Shown here in pieces: positions 34,447 to 46,109 of a DNA stretch of 64,000 nt. The DNA is from Polytrichum commune. Its lineage: Eukaryota > Streptophyta > Polytrichopsida > Polytrichales > Polytrichaceae. The stretch is from assembly GCA_950295325.1 (NCBI GenBank), contig OX485807.1, positions 49,878,440 to 49,942,439 of the forward strand, in the 5' to 3' direction. The notes under the pieces were generated by a model, which saw only the letters and a list, made by a program, of their open reading frames with translations, did not search any database and was not told the DNA's origin. A program made the position numbers and the translations under genes. Position 1 is the stretch's first letter. Each line of letters starts with the position of its first letter.

Positions 34447-34876
34447 TGCTATAGGAGACCAATGTGAATTTTCTCTAGGGGGTTCACAAATAGTTGAATT
34501 AAAAAATAACGAGCATGCTTTATCCCTAAAATTAATGCCCCTATATGCGGCATTTTAGGCCACAAAAGGATACACATACGAGCTTATAGGCAAGAAAAGA
34601 CCTCAAGTATTCACAAAAGGTTAACAAAAATGACAAATAATGAAATGCCTAACATACATACTAGACCCCATAATCATGATGCTCATAGCTCTTAATACAA
34701 GGTCACAACTTTAATTGTATTAGAAGTAGCTTAAAGTATATCTACAAAATGAAGAACATCAGTATCCTATGGCTATTTCACTTTGTATCCCCTACCCTTG
34801 AAAACACCCCTTGTCTGCATACAGTACGTGAGTAGGTTTGGTCAATATTGTGTGCATCCCTGGGAATTTTTTTCAG
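34447..34876 (+). mobile_element. MITE family S copy 1
   Basis: About 430 bp, collinear with 38720-39073: 'ttaatgcccctatatg', 'ggccacaaaaggatacacata' and 'aatgaaatgcctaacat'. The ends 'attttctctagggggttcac' and 'gtgcatccctgggaattttt' form a decayed inverted repeat. Non-coding. Confidence 0.65.
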
Positions 34877-36144
34877 GAATAGAAAATATATCTAATATCA
34901 TGTGATTTCGATAACAAATGTGAAAGAGGATTCTCATTATTAAGTGAAAGGCTCTACTTAGGTCGGCGCAAAGTGAAGAGTAAAATGGAGAGTGAGTTTG
35001 TATAGACTATCTCAATCACTAGGATGTTGTATTTGTCCTTAGGATAATACAATATGTGTCCATTCAAGGAGAATAGTTGCTCGTTCCATCCCCCCCCCCA
35101 AAAAAAAAGAGTTAAAATTTTAGATAAATATATACCACTAACTTGTTTGATGAACTTAGTTAATTCGGGCCTCTCTTCCAAGTTAATTTGTTTTGGTTCT
35201 AACCTAGGTATGCAACATTTTTTTTTCTTCTTCTTCTTCTTTTCTTATAAGGTCAAATTTTAATTACATATAATCTCTTCAAAAACATCATAAACACAAA
35301 ATATAGATATAAAATATTTTTTGGGGGTTTATAAATATTAAGCAAGGTTTTCCTTATCAAGGTTTGTTAAGCATTCTAAGTTTAAGTGTCCTAGTGACTT
35401 TGCAAGTAGAAAAGTGCATTAGTTTTTTATTTTTTTTATTGAATAGATTGAGACCCACCATGTTTTAATATAATTTCATTTTAGAACGTGTAAACTCATC
35501 CTTTAGATCATTTTTATTGCTATTTTTCCTTTTGGCTTTCAAGATTTTTTGAAAAAATAAAAAAATAAAAATCATTTCTATGGATGCCTACAAGGTTATA
35601 TAGATCTCCAATGTCATACCAAAATTAGTGTTTCATCAAACTTAGTCAAAATCACATATTTTGCATACCATTAGGAAGGTCTTGAAATGCATTATAATAT
35701 GACAATCTTTTATAGGTTGAAATATCTCAAATTCAATCACAACATAAAAATAATACAATAAGAGATATTTATGTTCGAAAAAACCATGGTCTTCATTTTA
35801 ACCCTTTAAAGCCTACAGATGATGCAAGCAAACACAAATCTAATGAAAAAACAAGGCAACTCAAGAGAGGCAAATCGCCTAGGGGAAAGCGTCAATGACT
35901 TGATTATTACTCTAAGAGGAAGGCGAATTTCACATGATGCTTTTAGGGCAACCACTGGGCATTTGATTAAGACATTGCATAATGATTCAAATACTTTGTT
36001 GCATCTCTTTGATATGAATACATTAACGATCGTAACATACTCATCACTCAACCTTCTTTGGACATTTGATTACTTGGTCAAAATTGGACTGAATTATTAA
36101 ACCAAGTAATAATGATAACAAATTGTAATGAATTCAACGAATAG
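34877..36144. other. Unassigned AT-rich DNA
   Basis: Contains a C/A homopolymer junction at 35090-35109 and a T- and TTC-rich tract at 35218-35245. Overlapping open frames on both strands at 35806-36100 (93 and 81 codons) have no family signature. Confidence 0.4.
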
Positions 36145-36265
36145 ATTGAAGTTCTTTAAGGTAGATTGGATAATTTTCTCTCCACACCCACTTCTCGTAG
36201 GATACGAAACACATAATTAGTGCAAGATGATTAGCATATCCAAATCTCCTTGTTCATAAAATTGA
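36145..36265 (-). mobile_element. MITE family C fragment
   Basis: 'ctcgtaggatacgaaacacataattagtgcaagatgattagcat' (in part) matches the 5' end of the inverted copy at 1089. Only about 120 bp remain. Confidence 0.55.
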
Positions 36266-37728
36266 ATTAGAGAAAACATGCTATGATACTTTCTGATGTA
36301 TATGACTTGGTAAGTTGTGATAATGAATTCTAGGCACGTTTCACAAAAAAATTATTTAGTTTCTTATTTCATTTTCTAGATTTATTAGAAATAAAAAATT
36401 ACATCTAACATTTATGAGATTATTATAGTATTATTAGCTTGGTAAAATGGAGTACATACTAAAAAAATTAAAGGTGTAGTTGACCATATTGAAATAGGAG
36501 CTTAGGAAACCCTAAAAGTTCTACAAGTTTTAATGTACAGCCTAAGTTCTACAAGTCCCCTATAAGTTTGGAATGTTATTTCCTATATTATGTGGATTTG
36601 AAACCTCTTAAATGTGTTATATAAAATCAAGGATAAGATAGAATCAATAAATCATGATTAACATAACTTGATGACCAATATTAATATATTTTTTAAGTAT
36701 TTTTCATGAAAGGACATCTAGGTCATGTACATGAATTTGAATCTTCAATTACATTAAGGTATTGTGATTTTACAAAATGCACTTGATGGGTGAGTAAGTC
36801 TCATATTAGGTCATTTTTGACACAACTAACTTAAAATGGAGGTATTTGTGCATACTAAGCTCCCAATAACACAACATCACTCCTATGTTTTACTTAGGAG
36901 TTGTTGGGCTAGGAATCCTTGAAGAATCGTCCCTACAGTAATCATGGTTTGTCATTGGCCAGGCTTTACTCATGCTCAACATATGTGATGTAGCTAGGGA
37001 TGCAGTGCTCCACATCCAACTATCCAAAGAGAGAGAGAGAATTATCCATTATCAATAGAATCAATAAAGGATTCATTTTGTGATGTCTTAGTAATGTGAT
37101 GGAACGTCACGGATGCATGGGACTTACTCAAAATGATTAACTTACCTTGTTTTTCTAATGTCACTCACTCTTGTCATTGACCTCTCTAGTATGGCTCCAT
37201 GCAAACAATGTACATACCTACCTCATCAACTCCTTCCGGGAACTCGAGAGAAAATTTTGCAAAAAATCCCGGGTACGATGGGATACCGCATATTCTCATA
37301 ACAGCTCGTTTAGATTTAAATCTCAAAGCCAAGCCAGCTCAAACGGACCGACCCACTAAATGCTTGACTTGGAGGGAAGGAGGGCTAAGCCTCTAGGTAC
37401 ATGAAACATATTCATAATTGTGAGGGGTTTCGTATTAGAGGTGACATTCGGGTGGCTGGCTCACATGTGCCACCAATTCATTCATTCATTTATTCATTCA
37501 TTCACTCATTCATTTATCTAGTATCTCTATGATATCATGTTCCGGAATCTTCACAAACCCGATTGGCCCGACCTAACCACGGCCTCGTCACCTTTTATGG
37601 CCTTGCCGGGGACCACATTAAGTTAAGGACATCGCCAACATATCCCATCCAATCAAAGCTCCGACCAACTTGCTTGTAGTCCTTGACAAATTTTAACTTT
37701 GGCAACCTAATTGCATTCGAGTGTCGGA
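36266..37728. other. Unassigned DNA with an ATTC-type microsatellite
   Basis: An interrupted (ATTC)n run lies at about 37476-37514. Bases 37240-37720 are richer in GC. No gene recognised. Confidence 0.45.
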
Positions 37729-37731
37729 TAA

Positions 37732-38286
37732 GGGCCGCTTTATGCTATGGCCATCGAAGTCGAGAGGTTGTGGGATTGAGTGGCCAAACGTTGTTGAGAG
37801 TCCAAAGAAATGGGCTCAAAATAGTCAAAAAAAATATAGTAATTGGAGCCTTCGGTTGGGCATATTGTGAAGTCTCCAAAGGCCAAGCCCAAAGTCCAAA
37901 CCTTTGGCCATGAACTCCCACGGCCTCTTGACTTGGACATCCATTGTGTGAAGCCTCCAAAGGCCAAGCCCAAGGAGCATCTCACTTTATTCCTTGTCCA
38001 AAATAACCCCTCCAATCTAACGGCCAAGATCTTGTCAATGATTGATTTTTTAATGAAAGAAAAAGCCGACGGCCTCTCGACCATAGTTTGGGGTTCCATT
38101 CCCGTCCGACCCAAACTTCCTTCGAGAGCTTGTCACCTTCTTCAAAAAGTAATTATTTTAAATTGCGACGGCCTTTGGACTTTGGCCTTAGTGTGAAGGG
38201 TCGAGAGGCCGAACTCTTGGTTTCTTGCAATATGATTGGTGGACATCTACGGCCTCTCGACCTTCAACCATAGTATGAAGTGCCCC
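37732..38286 (+). mobile_element. Tourist-like MITE family E
   Basis: A 555-bp, GC-rich element. The left end GGGCCGCTTTATGCTATGG and right end (CCATAGTATGAAGTGCCCC) are inverted repeats extending about 40 bp. Perfect TAA target duplications lie at 37729-37731 and 38287-38289. The motif 'ggcctctcgacc' or its complement recurs inside near both ends. Overlapping open frames on both strands are a by-product of the palindromic, GC-rich sequence, and none resembles a protein family. Confidence 0.9.
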
Positions 38287-38305
38287 TAAGTTGGTGTTGA
38301 TTATG

Positions 38306-38692
38306 AAGGTGTGTGGTCGGTGCTATTCACTTACTTTTCTTAGTTGGACATCTATATTTGATTGGTGTGCAGTTTGGTGAAAATTGAAGATCAAACTTTA
38401 TAAAGACACAAGTTGTTGAAAAAAAGATTGGACTGTGTCTTTTAAGTTTTATTAACCACTCCACACTCAAGAGTGAACACAATTGTGATGGACATGTGTA
38501 TTCACTTTAGTAGTCATCAAGCATGCACTTTTGATAACTATAACCTCATCAGGGGAGGTATGTTTTTCAATCCAAGCTTTTGTTGATGCTTCATTGTAGA
38601 TTTGCTAATACAACATAATTTTTTGTTTTGTAAATCTATTTGGTAGATGCTAGAGAACGTGATACATGAAGTGAATAACACCCACATACCTT
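38306..38692 (+). mobile_element. MITE family B copy 4
   Basis: The left end AAGGTGTGTGGTCGGTGCTA and right end (GAATAACACCCACATACCTT) are inverted. The interior shares 'catctatatttgattggtgtgcag', 'caagcatgcacttttgataac' and 'gttgatgcttcattgtagattt' with other B copies (phrases quoted in part). Confidence 0.8.
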
Positions 38693-38719
38693 AAAGGTCA
38701 CCCAAACATCCATGTTGAT

Positions 38720-39073
38720 ATTTCCCCCAGGGTGCATACATCGTTGAAATAAAAAATGACGTGTGTGGGCCGTTCTTAAATTAATGTCCCTATATAAGAA
38801 TTTTCAGGCCACAAAAAAGGATATACATATAAACTTATAGGTAAGAAATAGCCTTGAATATTTACACAAGTTGGAAAAATGATAAAGAATGAAATGCTTA
38901 ACATATATATTTACCCCCAACACATGTTGCTTATAACCCTTAATGTAGGCTTACAAATCCTATTATTTTAAACATAAATTGATAAACTATAAGTATGTGC
39001 ATTTTTTATCCCTTACCCTAAAATAATACCCCTCTTGTGTATCCATGTGCATCCCAAGGGTAAATTTTCTAGG
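38720..39073 (+). mobile_element. MITE family S copy 2
   Basis: Collinear with 34447-34876. The ends 'atttcccccagggtgcatac' and 'gtgcatcccaagggtaaatt' are a better-preserved inverted pair of about 20 bp than in copy 1. Length about 354 bp. Confidence 0.7.
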
Positions 39074-39289
39074 GACCTATAACAAGACCCTTGAAATTGT
39101 GAATGATATTTGACTACTCCAATTGTTATGATTTGGACACCCTATGTTACTTAAGAAACCTTAGTTTTTTATTTTCCAACTTCAAGCAACACCCTATATT
39201 TGGACTCACTTCTATATGTCTAATGCTAGTAAAGTGAATTAAAGTATGTTTTTAAGTCCAGTTCGCTAAAAGCCTTATGAATCTAGCCC

Positions 39290-39450
39290 CCCCCCTCCCC
39301 CGCGTGGGTCCCCAAATTGGCTTCAAAACTGGGGGTTGAGATGCAAAAGATACAACCTATGGTGCCAATTCTTAACTACAAAACTTGCCATGCCACTCAA
39401 AGTTAAGTGTCTAATTAAAAAAAGTGACAACATAAGGTCATGGGGGGTGG
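39290..39450 (-). mobile_element. MITE family A fragment
   Basis: 'gggggttgagatgcaaaagatac' and 'aaaacttgccatgccactcaaa' mark the reverse middle of family A. A C-rich run (39284-39301) borders it on the left. Confidence 0.5.
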
Positions 39451-41434
39451 GGGTGGAGTTCATCATTGGAATTCTAAATGATGTGCATGGGTGACTATGT
39501 AAGAAAACCCCCTATATACAATAAAATTATGAAGAAAAACAAATGTATGCATAATAACAGTATGCTAGATAATAGATTCATGTATTTGAACTAATTTTTT
39601 TTATTAGGTGTGATAAATGCCTCACTTTATATACAACATAGAAAATCATGAAACAAATTAGCCTTCATTACATATATACTCCACTTTCACTTTCCAATGA
39701 GAAAGTTATTCATCTTTAGGATTTAACTCATGATAATATGACCCTAGATCATACATCATTGAAATGCTAGGGTAATAATAGCATCTGGATCCCATCCATA
39801 TTTATCATCATGTGATCAATCGAGTCATAACTTCACTTTAGCGCATAGTCTTTTGATACACACACAACTTGATCTCCATATGCAAAGGGCGGGTTATTGG
39901 GTTCTAGATATTTTACCCACATATCACCAAACCCTTGGCACATTCTATAAACCCTTCCAACATACCAAGTCATGATAGTGAACGGCTATATAGATTTAGA
40001 TGGTCTCTTATGGCAATGGCACAATCCAGAGAGCAAAACTAAAGGGAGCCAAAGAGCACTCCAAGAGCCTCAAGTTTGTAGGGGAAAAAATAGAACAAAA
40101 AAGCAAAGCCTAACAAGAAATTTCATTTATCTCATGAGATTTAGATGTATTAATTTTTTTTTATCAAATCTAGATTAACATGTAAAATTAAATTTGATAA
40201 TGATGTCTAAATTTTGAGAGCATGTTTAAGTTTACTTAAATATGAGTGTCTAAAATATTAAATCTTTACTTTCTTATATTTTATCATAGCTTGGATGCCC
40301 AATATGGAATTTATCACCACACCACATGTCTAATTAGAAGTGTCATTTTAGAATTGTCACGTTACTTAACATAGCTTAGATGAATGTCTTTGTATCAACA
40401 AGTGTCTCATGCTATTGTTGTGCCACCTCCTCTGGTTGCTACCTAGTATTTTCCAATATCATGTATGTGGATTGATGAAAAATGGTGTGGGCCACAGTGA
40501 ATTAGATGTATAGAGCAAAATGTGACATGTGAACATTTTTCAGTTGTTTGTAAAACACTAAGAGACTAAAGAAAGGTTCTAGAAAGAATGTGAGATTAGA
40601 GAGCATTTCACATCTAAGGAGTTATGACTGTAAGAGAAATCAATTTTGATCATGAGGCTTCAACTACAAGTGATCATACGGAATTTGTACGTGTGGTGCC
40701 AAAAGCCCTCACCTCAAGAACGAAATAAAAATAGAAGAATATGAAGAGCTTTGACCATGATCGCTCAAGTAGGGTGTGGCTCTTTCATGACTCCAAACCA
40801 AGGTCATCATATATACAAAATAAATGTAATTACTTTCACATGTATTCATCATATTCTAAATACGTACACACTTCCAAGTACATGGAGTATGTACATACGG
40901 TACATATACATAGCATATGATTACATCTCAAGTACATATCATACACCATATACTTACACGTCCTCTATGGAAAACTAACAAAACTTTTGACTCTAATAGA
41001 GGGAAGCTAGCATGTGAGTGGTGAGCAATGAGCAACAAGATGTTCAACGATGCATTATTTTAAATAAGAATTGCAATACTCTTGATATATAAATGTTGGA
41101 TAAAATAAATTTAAGAGATAATAAATATTGAATTAGACCCCATTATCATGGATTATAAAGTGAATGGTCCATGGATTTGGGTACTTTATTGAAATGACCA
41201 ACACGCGTAAGAAATATTAAGTGCCTTATTGTGGAAAACAACCAAATATATCCAACATTAGTGTGCACTACATTTCTTGAGGGAAAACATTTATGTTTCT
41301 ATATCTTAAAAGTTTATGTCCATGGCCTTCACTATCACCACTCTAAGCTTGCTCCAACATACCCGTGATCTTGAGAAGATGCATCACCTCATTGTACTTG
41401 AGTGTGGGTGTGTGAATAACTTTTTAGTGGCATT
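39451..41434. other. Unassigned AT-rich DNA, about 2 kb
   Basis: A TACA/CATA-rich low-complexity tract lies at about 40840-40970. No gene, terminus or array otherwise recognised. Confidence 0.45.
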
Positions 41435-41877
41435 GTCAACGTTGCAAAAAACATGAACACATGATACAAATGTTTGCAGGAAACCCACCAACCCCTCTTC
41501 CCCACTATCATTGATGCCATTTTAACAAAGACAGTGCAAAGGCATTGTAGGTTATCTGCAATGGACACGAGGTAAGTCCTTTCCTCCTTGGAGATTGTGG
41601 TTATGATGCAACTAATTCCAGAATGACCACACAATACAATATATTGTATTGTATTGTACATACAATATATGTCAACGTTGGAAAAAAAACATGAACACAT
41701 GATACAAGTGTTTGCAGGAAACCCATCGACCCCTCTTCCCCACTTTCATTGATGCCATTCTAACAAAGACAGTGCAAAGGCATTGTGGGTTATCTGCAAT
41801 GGACACGAAGTAAGTCCTTTCCTCCTTGGAGACTGTGGTTATGATGCAACTAACTCCAGAATGACCACACAATACCC
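41435..41877 (+). repeat. Tandem duplication, 236-bp period, two copies
   Basis: 'gtcaacgttg' starts both units (41435 and 41671) and the ~200 bp that follow are nearly identical, with a few substitutions. Confidence 0.95.
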
Positions 41878-42115
41878 ATTCATATGTAATGTACTTTGCC
41901 ATATATTCCTATCCTTCGGCAATGGCACCGCCATATCACGAGGAATTGCCTTGGAAAACCTGGTAGCAAGGTGAGCACTTGGATTTGGTTGAACACAAAA
42001 ATGTGATTGAGGGATGGGAGGGTTGGGCATTGTACCCAAACGATGACATTGTGACATGGCCTTCCATTGTTGCAGTCAAGGACCAACATCCTCCAACGCA
42101 AAATCCTCCTCCAGT
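41435..42115 (+). pseudogene. PIF/Harbinger-type transposase remnant with a 236-bp tandem duplication
   Basis: A plus-strand frame reads NGHEVSPFLLGDCGYDATNS, resembling the second catalytic-aspartate block of DDE_Tnp_4 (Harbinger) transposases (pattern NG..I.PFLLGD.GY). The same frame continues to TAISRGIALENLVAR, resembling the RG.(I/V)..ENAFG..K.R helix that follows. About 236 bp including the first block are duplicated in tandem: 41435-41670 and 41671-41877. The first copy ends in an 'aatacaatatattgtattg' palindromic spacer. Stops and lost segments make it non-functional. The long minus-strand open frames here are antisense. Confidence is moderate because only two blocks are legible. Confidence 0.55.
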
Positions 42116-42356
42116 GAAAGGTTTGTTCTAACCTTCACTGGCCACATAATTGGAAGATTTGGCCAATCAAACATTTACTTCTTATTGATGCCCTTCACGC
42201 AATGGTTGATGTCATTTGTGCAGAACAAAAATTATGTAGCTAATTGGTTGTTGGAACAAAACTCCTTCTTTAAATTTTTATAAGTTGGCACGGATGTGCC
42301 ATATTTACTTCTCCCCACTTTGGCCTTGCAAGATGCCTTGTCTTGGTTTGCAAAGC

Positions 42357-42361
42357 CTGGC
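42357..42361 (+). other. 5-bp target duplication (CTGGC), left
   Basis: CTGGC directly precedes the TG of the solo LTR and is repeated at 44101-44105 directly after its CA. Confidence 0.85.
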
Positions 42362-44100
42362 TGTCAGCCATTACCCCCCACCCTTAAGCATCCTAATCCG
42401 GGTGAGAGCCTATGGCTCACATGTGTATGAATTACCCAATTACCACTTCTACTTCATTTCACACACCAGTGAACAAGGATAATGTGCAACCATTCTCAAT
42501 GATGAAAAATAAAACCACGCTTCAGCATTCATAAATGCCAGTATAAAAATCAGTCATCATCCAACCTCCTCTCTAATTACTCCACTATAGTTCAAGTGAA
42601 GGTATCAACTAAAGCCCCTACACACTAATTCCAGCTCCTAGCATTAATTTCTAAGGTTTGACTACCCCTAATCCTTGCTGCTTTGAGGCAGCGAGTGAAA
42701 ACCAAATCTTAATCACTGGCTCTCCCTAATTAATGAGCCTGCAAGGGCTAAAGGCTAGCTGCCTTCGGTGCTCACATCTCTGTTGTTGGGCAGTTGAACC
42801 CGTCATGGCCCGTCACTTCAGCAAAGGCTGTGCAGACGTCAGTTATTGAGGCTCTCGCTACCCACGACCTGTGTCCAACAATCTGGCGTCGCAAACTCCT
42901 TCTCCACCTAAATTCAGGTTAGCTACGCCCTGGCAATGCCCTTGTAGTTGAATGCTTCAGTGCTCTGTAGTAAGATTCACATTCTGGTTGTTGCTTACGT
43001 TTCTGTTGATTATTCAGGGCCTTAACCAATTGCACAATTGCCTGCATTCTTAGCCTTATGATTTTAACTCCGACCGAGGCTTCAAGAAGTAGCCAAGTCT
43101 TATGTTTTCCTACCTATATTCTTTCCTCCTTCTGAGTTTGCTTGATCGATGGCCAACCACCCTCGGAACTCCTCCAAAACCCACAGTTGATACAACTCAA
43201 TCCAGCATTGGTGCACATCGCACTTTGACCATTCCAACTCCCAGATCCCCATTCTTGCCCTGACCTGGCTGACCAATCTATCTTGTTCAGTGAAGAATTT
43301 CCGCAGCCAACAACCACCCCTTTTCGGCGCTCCTTCCCTCTCCTCCTTCCTACTTCTACTAGTATTTGTTGATATCCTACCGCCGCCAAGGTTCAGTTCC
43401 TAGCCGCATTCATCCTACCCCTTTAGCAGCTTCCGAGCTCGTTTGTGTCACCCTTCTAGCTCAAGAGCCAATTCGACTCACCTGCCTTCTCTCCGCGGCA
43501 GCCTTGCAGCCCTAGCTACACTTTGCGGAGAGACTTCCCCCGGCAGCTCCTCTGCTTTCTTGCCCACTGGCAGCAGTTCGACCGAACGTTTTCAGTTCAC
43601 CCTCCAATCAATTCGATGCCATTCCCACAAAACCTTCTGGCTCCCAACTACCAGGGCTCCACCTGCCTAACCGATCCCGAATGTTGCTTTGAGAGAGAGT
43701 GAACAGGGACCGCCTCTGCCCTTGAGGACCCCCCTCTCAGACCCTAACTACATTGTAGCTGACACTTGCCACCGGTTGGCTCCCGGCAACTTTAACCACC
43801 CATCTACCCACCTAAAACGAACAATAACTTAAGCTAAAACAAACACTACACTTGCATCACCTATGTGAACCTAATTAACACCCATTCAACTTGAACTAAT
43901 TCACTCATCTTTTTTGGTCTTTTAACTTTTAAATAACTTGTGTCTCTCGATCAACTCAACAAAACATAACTTAACACATAACACACTAAACTTAACCAAA
44001 TCTAAACTCTTGTCATTTCTAGCTACACACTCAACACCAATACTAAATCTTAATAGCTTTAAAGGTTAAGAAGACATGTGGGCGCGATATTGGGCTCACA
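42362..44100. mobile_element. Solo LTR, copy 1 (1739 bp)
   Basis: Begins TGTCAGCCATTACCCCCCAC and ends ATATTGGGCTCACA, i.e. TG...CA with an inverted TGTSAGSC / GGGCTCACA border. It is flanked by a perfect CTGGC duplication. Its borders and internal order match 52408-53816: 'cacccttaagcatcctaatc' near the start, a GC- and pyrimidine-rich middle, 'gagagagtga', and 'acatgtgggcgcgatattgg' at the end. No second LTR, primer site or gag-pol frame is attached, so it is read as the product of recombination between two LTRs. Open frames at 43114-43670 are a by-product of the GC-rich middle. Transcription orientation cannot be fixed. Confidence 0.85.
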
Positions 44101-44474
44101 CTGGCACTCTTTCTTCAATGCATAAGGCAATCTAGAAATGTGCCATTGGTATTTCAAACACTATGTCTCCAACACAATGGTGGTGTGTGACACCACATTC
44201 TCATCTTGTGTGAGGGATTCCTCAATGCATGCCCTAGTGGATCTTGTGTTAGGGCGGGGGATGGATTAGTTCACATTGTTTTGGATGATGAGAATCCAAC
44301 TTAGGCCCCGGTGGCAAGTCCGTCGTTTTGCTAGTTGATCCAAACAATTAAGATCACTCCAACGCACAATTTATGGTATTCATATCCTCTACCCTTGGGC
44401 AAGACCTCATAGCTTCTGTGAGGAGCTTGGAATGACCAGTATGAGTTGCAACTTTCAACGTCAATGAAACCTGC

Positions 44475-45900
44475 TCATGCCCTTTCCCCAAAGACCTGCC
44501 TTTCAACCACTTTTTGTATTAATTTATCCAAAATGGTGGACCAACGGAAGATGCATGTATGCTTGTGCACTTCCAGAGGAGCATTTTGATCACCATCACC
44601 ATAAACCTTCCTCAACACATTCCCTTTTGCATGTGAACTATCCGCCATGAAGCCCTTAAAATTCACCTTAAGGACATCGTTCTCAAGCATGACATCATTA
44701 AGATTCTCCCAAAACAAGGTTTGGGCATGGGCATCCTCCAATTGCATATCACAATATGCTATAGTGAGTACCTTGCAATGCTTATTGTCGTAGACATGAA
44801 ATGCCATCATCGTCCAAATGTGGAGGCGCTTTACATGGTGAAATGTTATACAAGAATTCTTCATGTCTCCACCATGTTGCATGCGCCTAATTAGATCGAC
44901 TCCACTTCCAACATAATCCACATACATCTTGAACACAAACACCTTATCTTTAGACTACCTTGGAAACCTACTTGAACCCCTAATGGTCTTTAAGCACCAT
45001 TATATTGTCCATGGAACTCATCCCACTTCGAATGAATCACTTGGATCTAGCCACAAAGTTCCTACTATTAGGGGAGGCTGGAGCGGAGAATTTATTCATG
45101 ACCACCTCCAACAAAGCTCCATGAGGATGATTCTTCTCCCCAAAAGAGGGGACTTGAGGATGTGATTATCCAAGAATTGCTTACTCGCAACAGTTGGAGT
45201 TTTAGACACCTCATTAGCAACACATTGGAAAGCCACATTTAGGGACTCACAACACATTGGACACATGGTGGTCATGCACACCTAGATGGATACACGCACG
45301 GGACTATCCAAAGATGCAAAATGAATGTATATAATCCTTACGTGACAAACATTGAGACAAATGGGAGGGGAACAACGAACTCTAAACCCCTATGGTGGCC
45401 CTTTACCCACAACAAATGCGGTGGGTGTAATGTTGATCCACTCGGTATTGTTGCAAGTTCCACCATTTTGCGACATAGTCCCATGTCAAGAATTGTTAGG
45501 GCATTGGAGATGGCCAATGCATGGAGACCTCTTGAAAGTCAAGCCAAATTCATTTTGGATGTTTTTTGTTTTGGTTTTGCACCAAACATGTCCATCATAA
45601 ATCTTGTCCATGCCATCCATTACCTTGCCGTAAGCATCATGACCCTTAATCTATATGTGGCAAAACAAAATGACATCCCTATCAAATGTACACGGGATGT
45701 CTATGACAATGTACACGGGATCTCTATGACAATGTTATCGAAGTCTATATTAGTTAGGTTAGACACGGATCTTCTACGACACTTGGTGATTTTGAGTGCA
45801 TTGAACATATGGACATTTGTTATGGTCAAAGTAGGATTAACTGGAGGTTTTTTGGAGTGTGTGATTTTTTGCAACAATCATATATCAAGCCTTGTAAGGA
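44475..45900 (-). pseudogene. Decayed transposase-like gene (unnamed plant DDE/MULE-like family)
   Basis: Reading the minus strand from 45900 downward, several frames join into one protein-like order: NKCPYVQC, DIPCTF, IKGHDAYGKVMDGMDK, DGHVWCKTKTKNIQNEFGLT, SPCIGHLQCPN, NGGTCNNTEWINITP, RACIHLGVHDHHVSN (about 45270), FQCVANEVSKTPT, ASKQFL. The longest intact part is 155 codons (44942-44475) with FHVYDNKHCKVLTIAYCDMQ, VNFKGFMADSSHA, VYGDGD and CIFRW. This order is familiar to me from uncharacterised repetitive plant proteins that look like DDE transposases, with the MADS aspartate as a candidate catalytic residue. At least five stops or frameshifts, and a 22-bp tandem duplication near 45690-45725, show it is dead. 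A minus-strand frame at 45885-46109 may be its N-terminus. The exact superfamily is an inference. Confidence 0.65.
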
Positions 45901-46109
45901 GAAGGTTCATTGGTAGGAAGTGCTTGTGCAAAAGATGCAAAAACAAATGAAGAAGAAGACTTAAATGAAGAAGTTGAATCCATAGCTAGGTCAACCACTT
46001 GGATGCCCTCATCATCAAAATAGCTAAGGAGCATGACATCTTCCGAACTGGACTTAATCTTTAACTCTATACACATCATTGCTTTGAACAGTTGTTGTGA
46101 TGGATTCAT

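Noticed and set aside
37740-38273. Several overlapping open frames on both strands (up to 124 codons)
   Set aside because: They lie entirely inside the palindromic, GC-rich family E MITE, where few stop codons are expected by composition.
41389-41902. Two similar minus-strand open frames (103 and 76 codons) suggesting a duplicated gene
   Set aside because: They overlap the 236-bp tandem duplication, so their similarity is explained by it. The plus strand carries the Harbinger-like motif instead.
43114-43670. Open frames in a GC-rich segment, rich in serine, leucine and arginine
   Set aside because: Part of the solo LTR; composition explains them and no protein family is visible.
45321-45950. 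Plus-strand open frame of 209 codons, the longest in the window
   Set aside because: It is antisense to the decayed transposase-like gene, whose minus-strand frames carry recognisable motifs over the same bases. The plus-strand translation resembles nothing.
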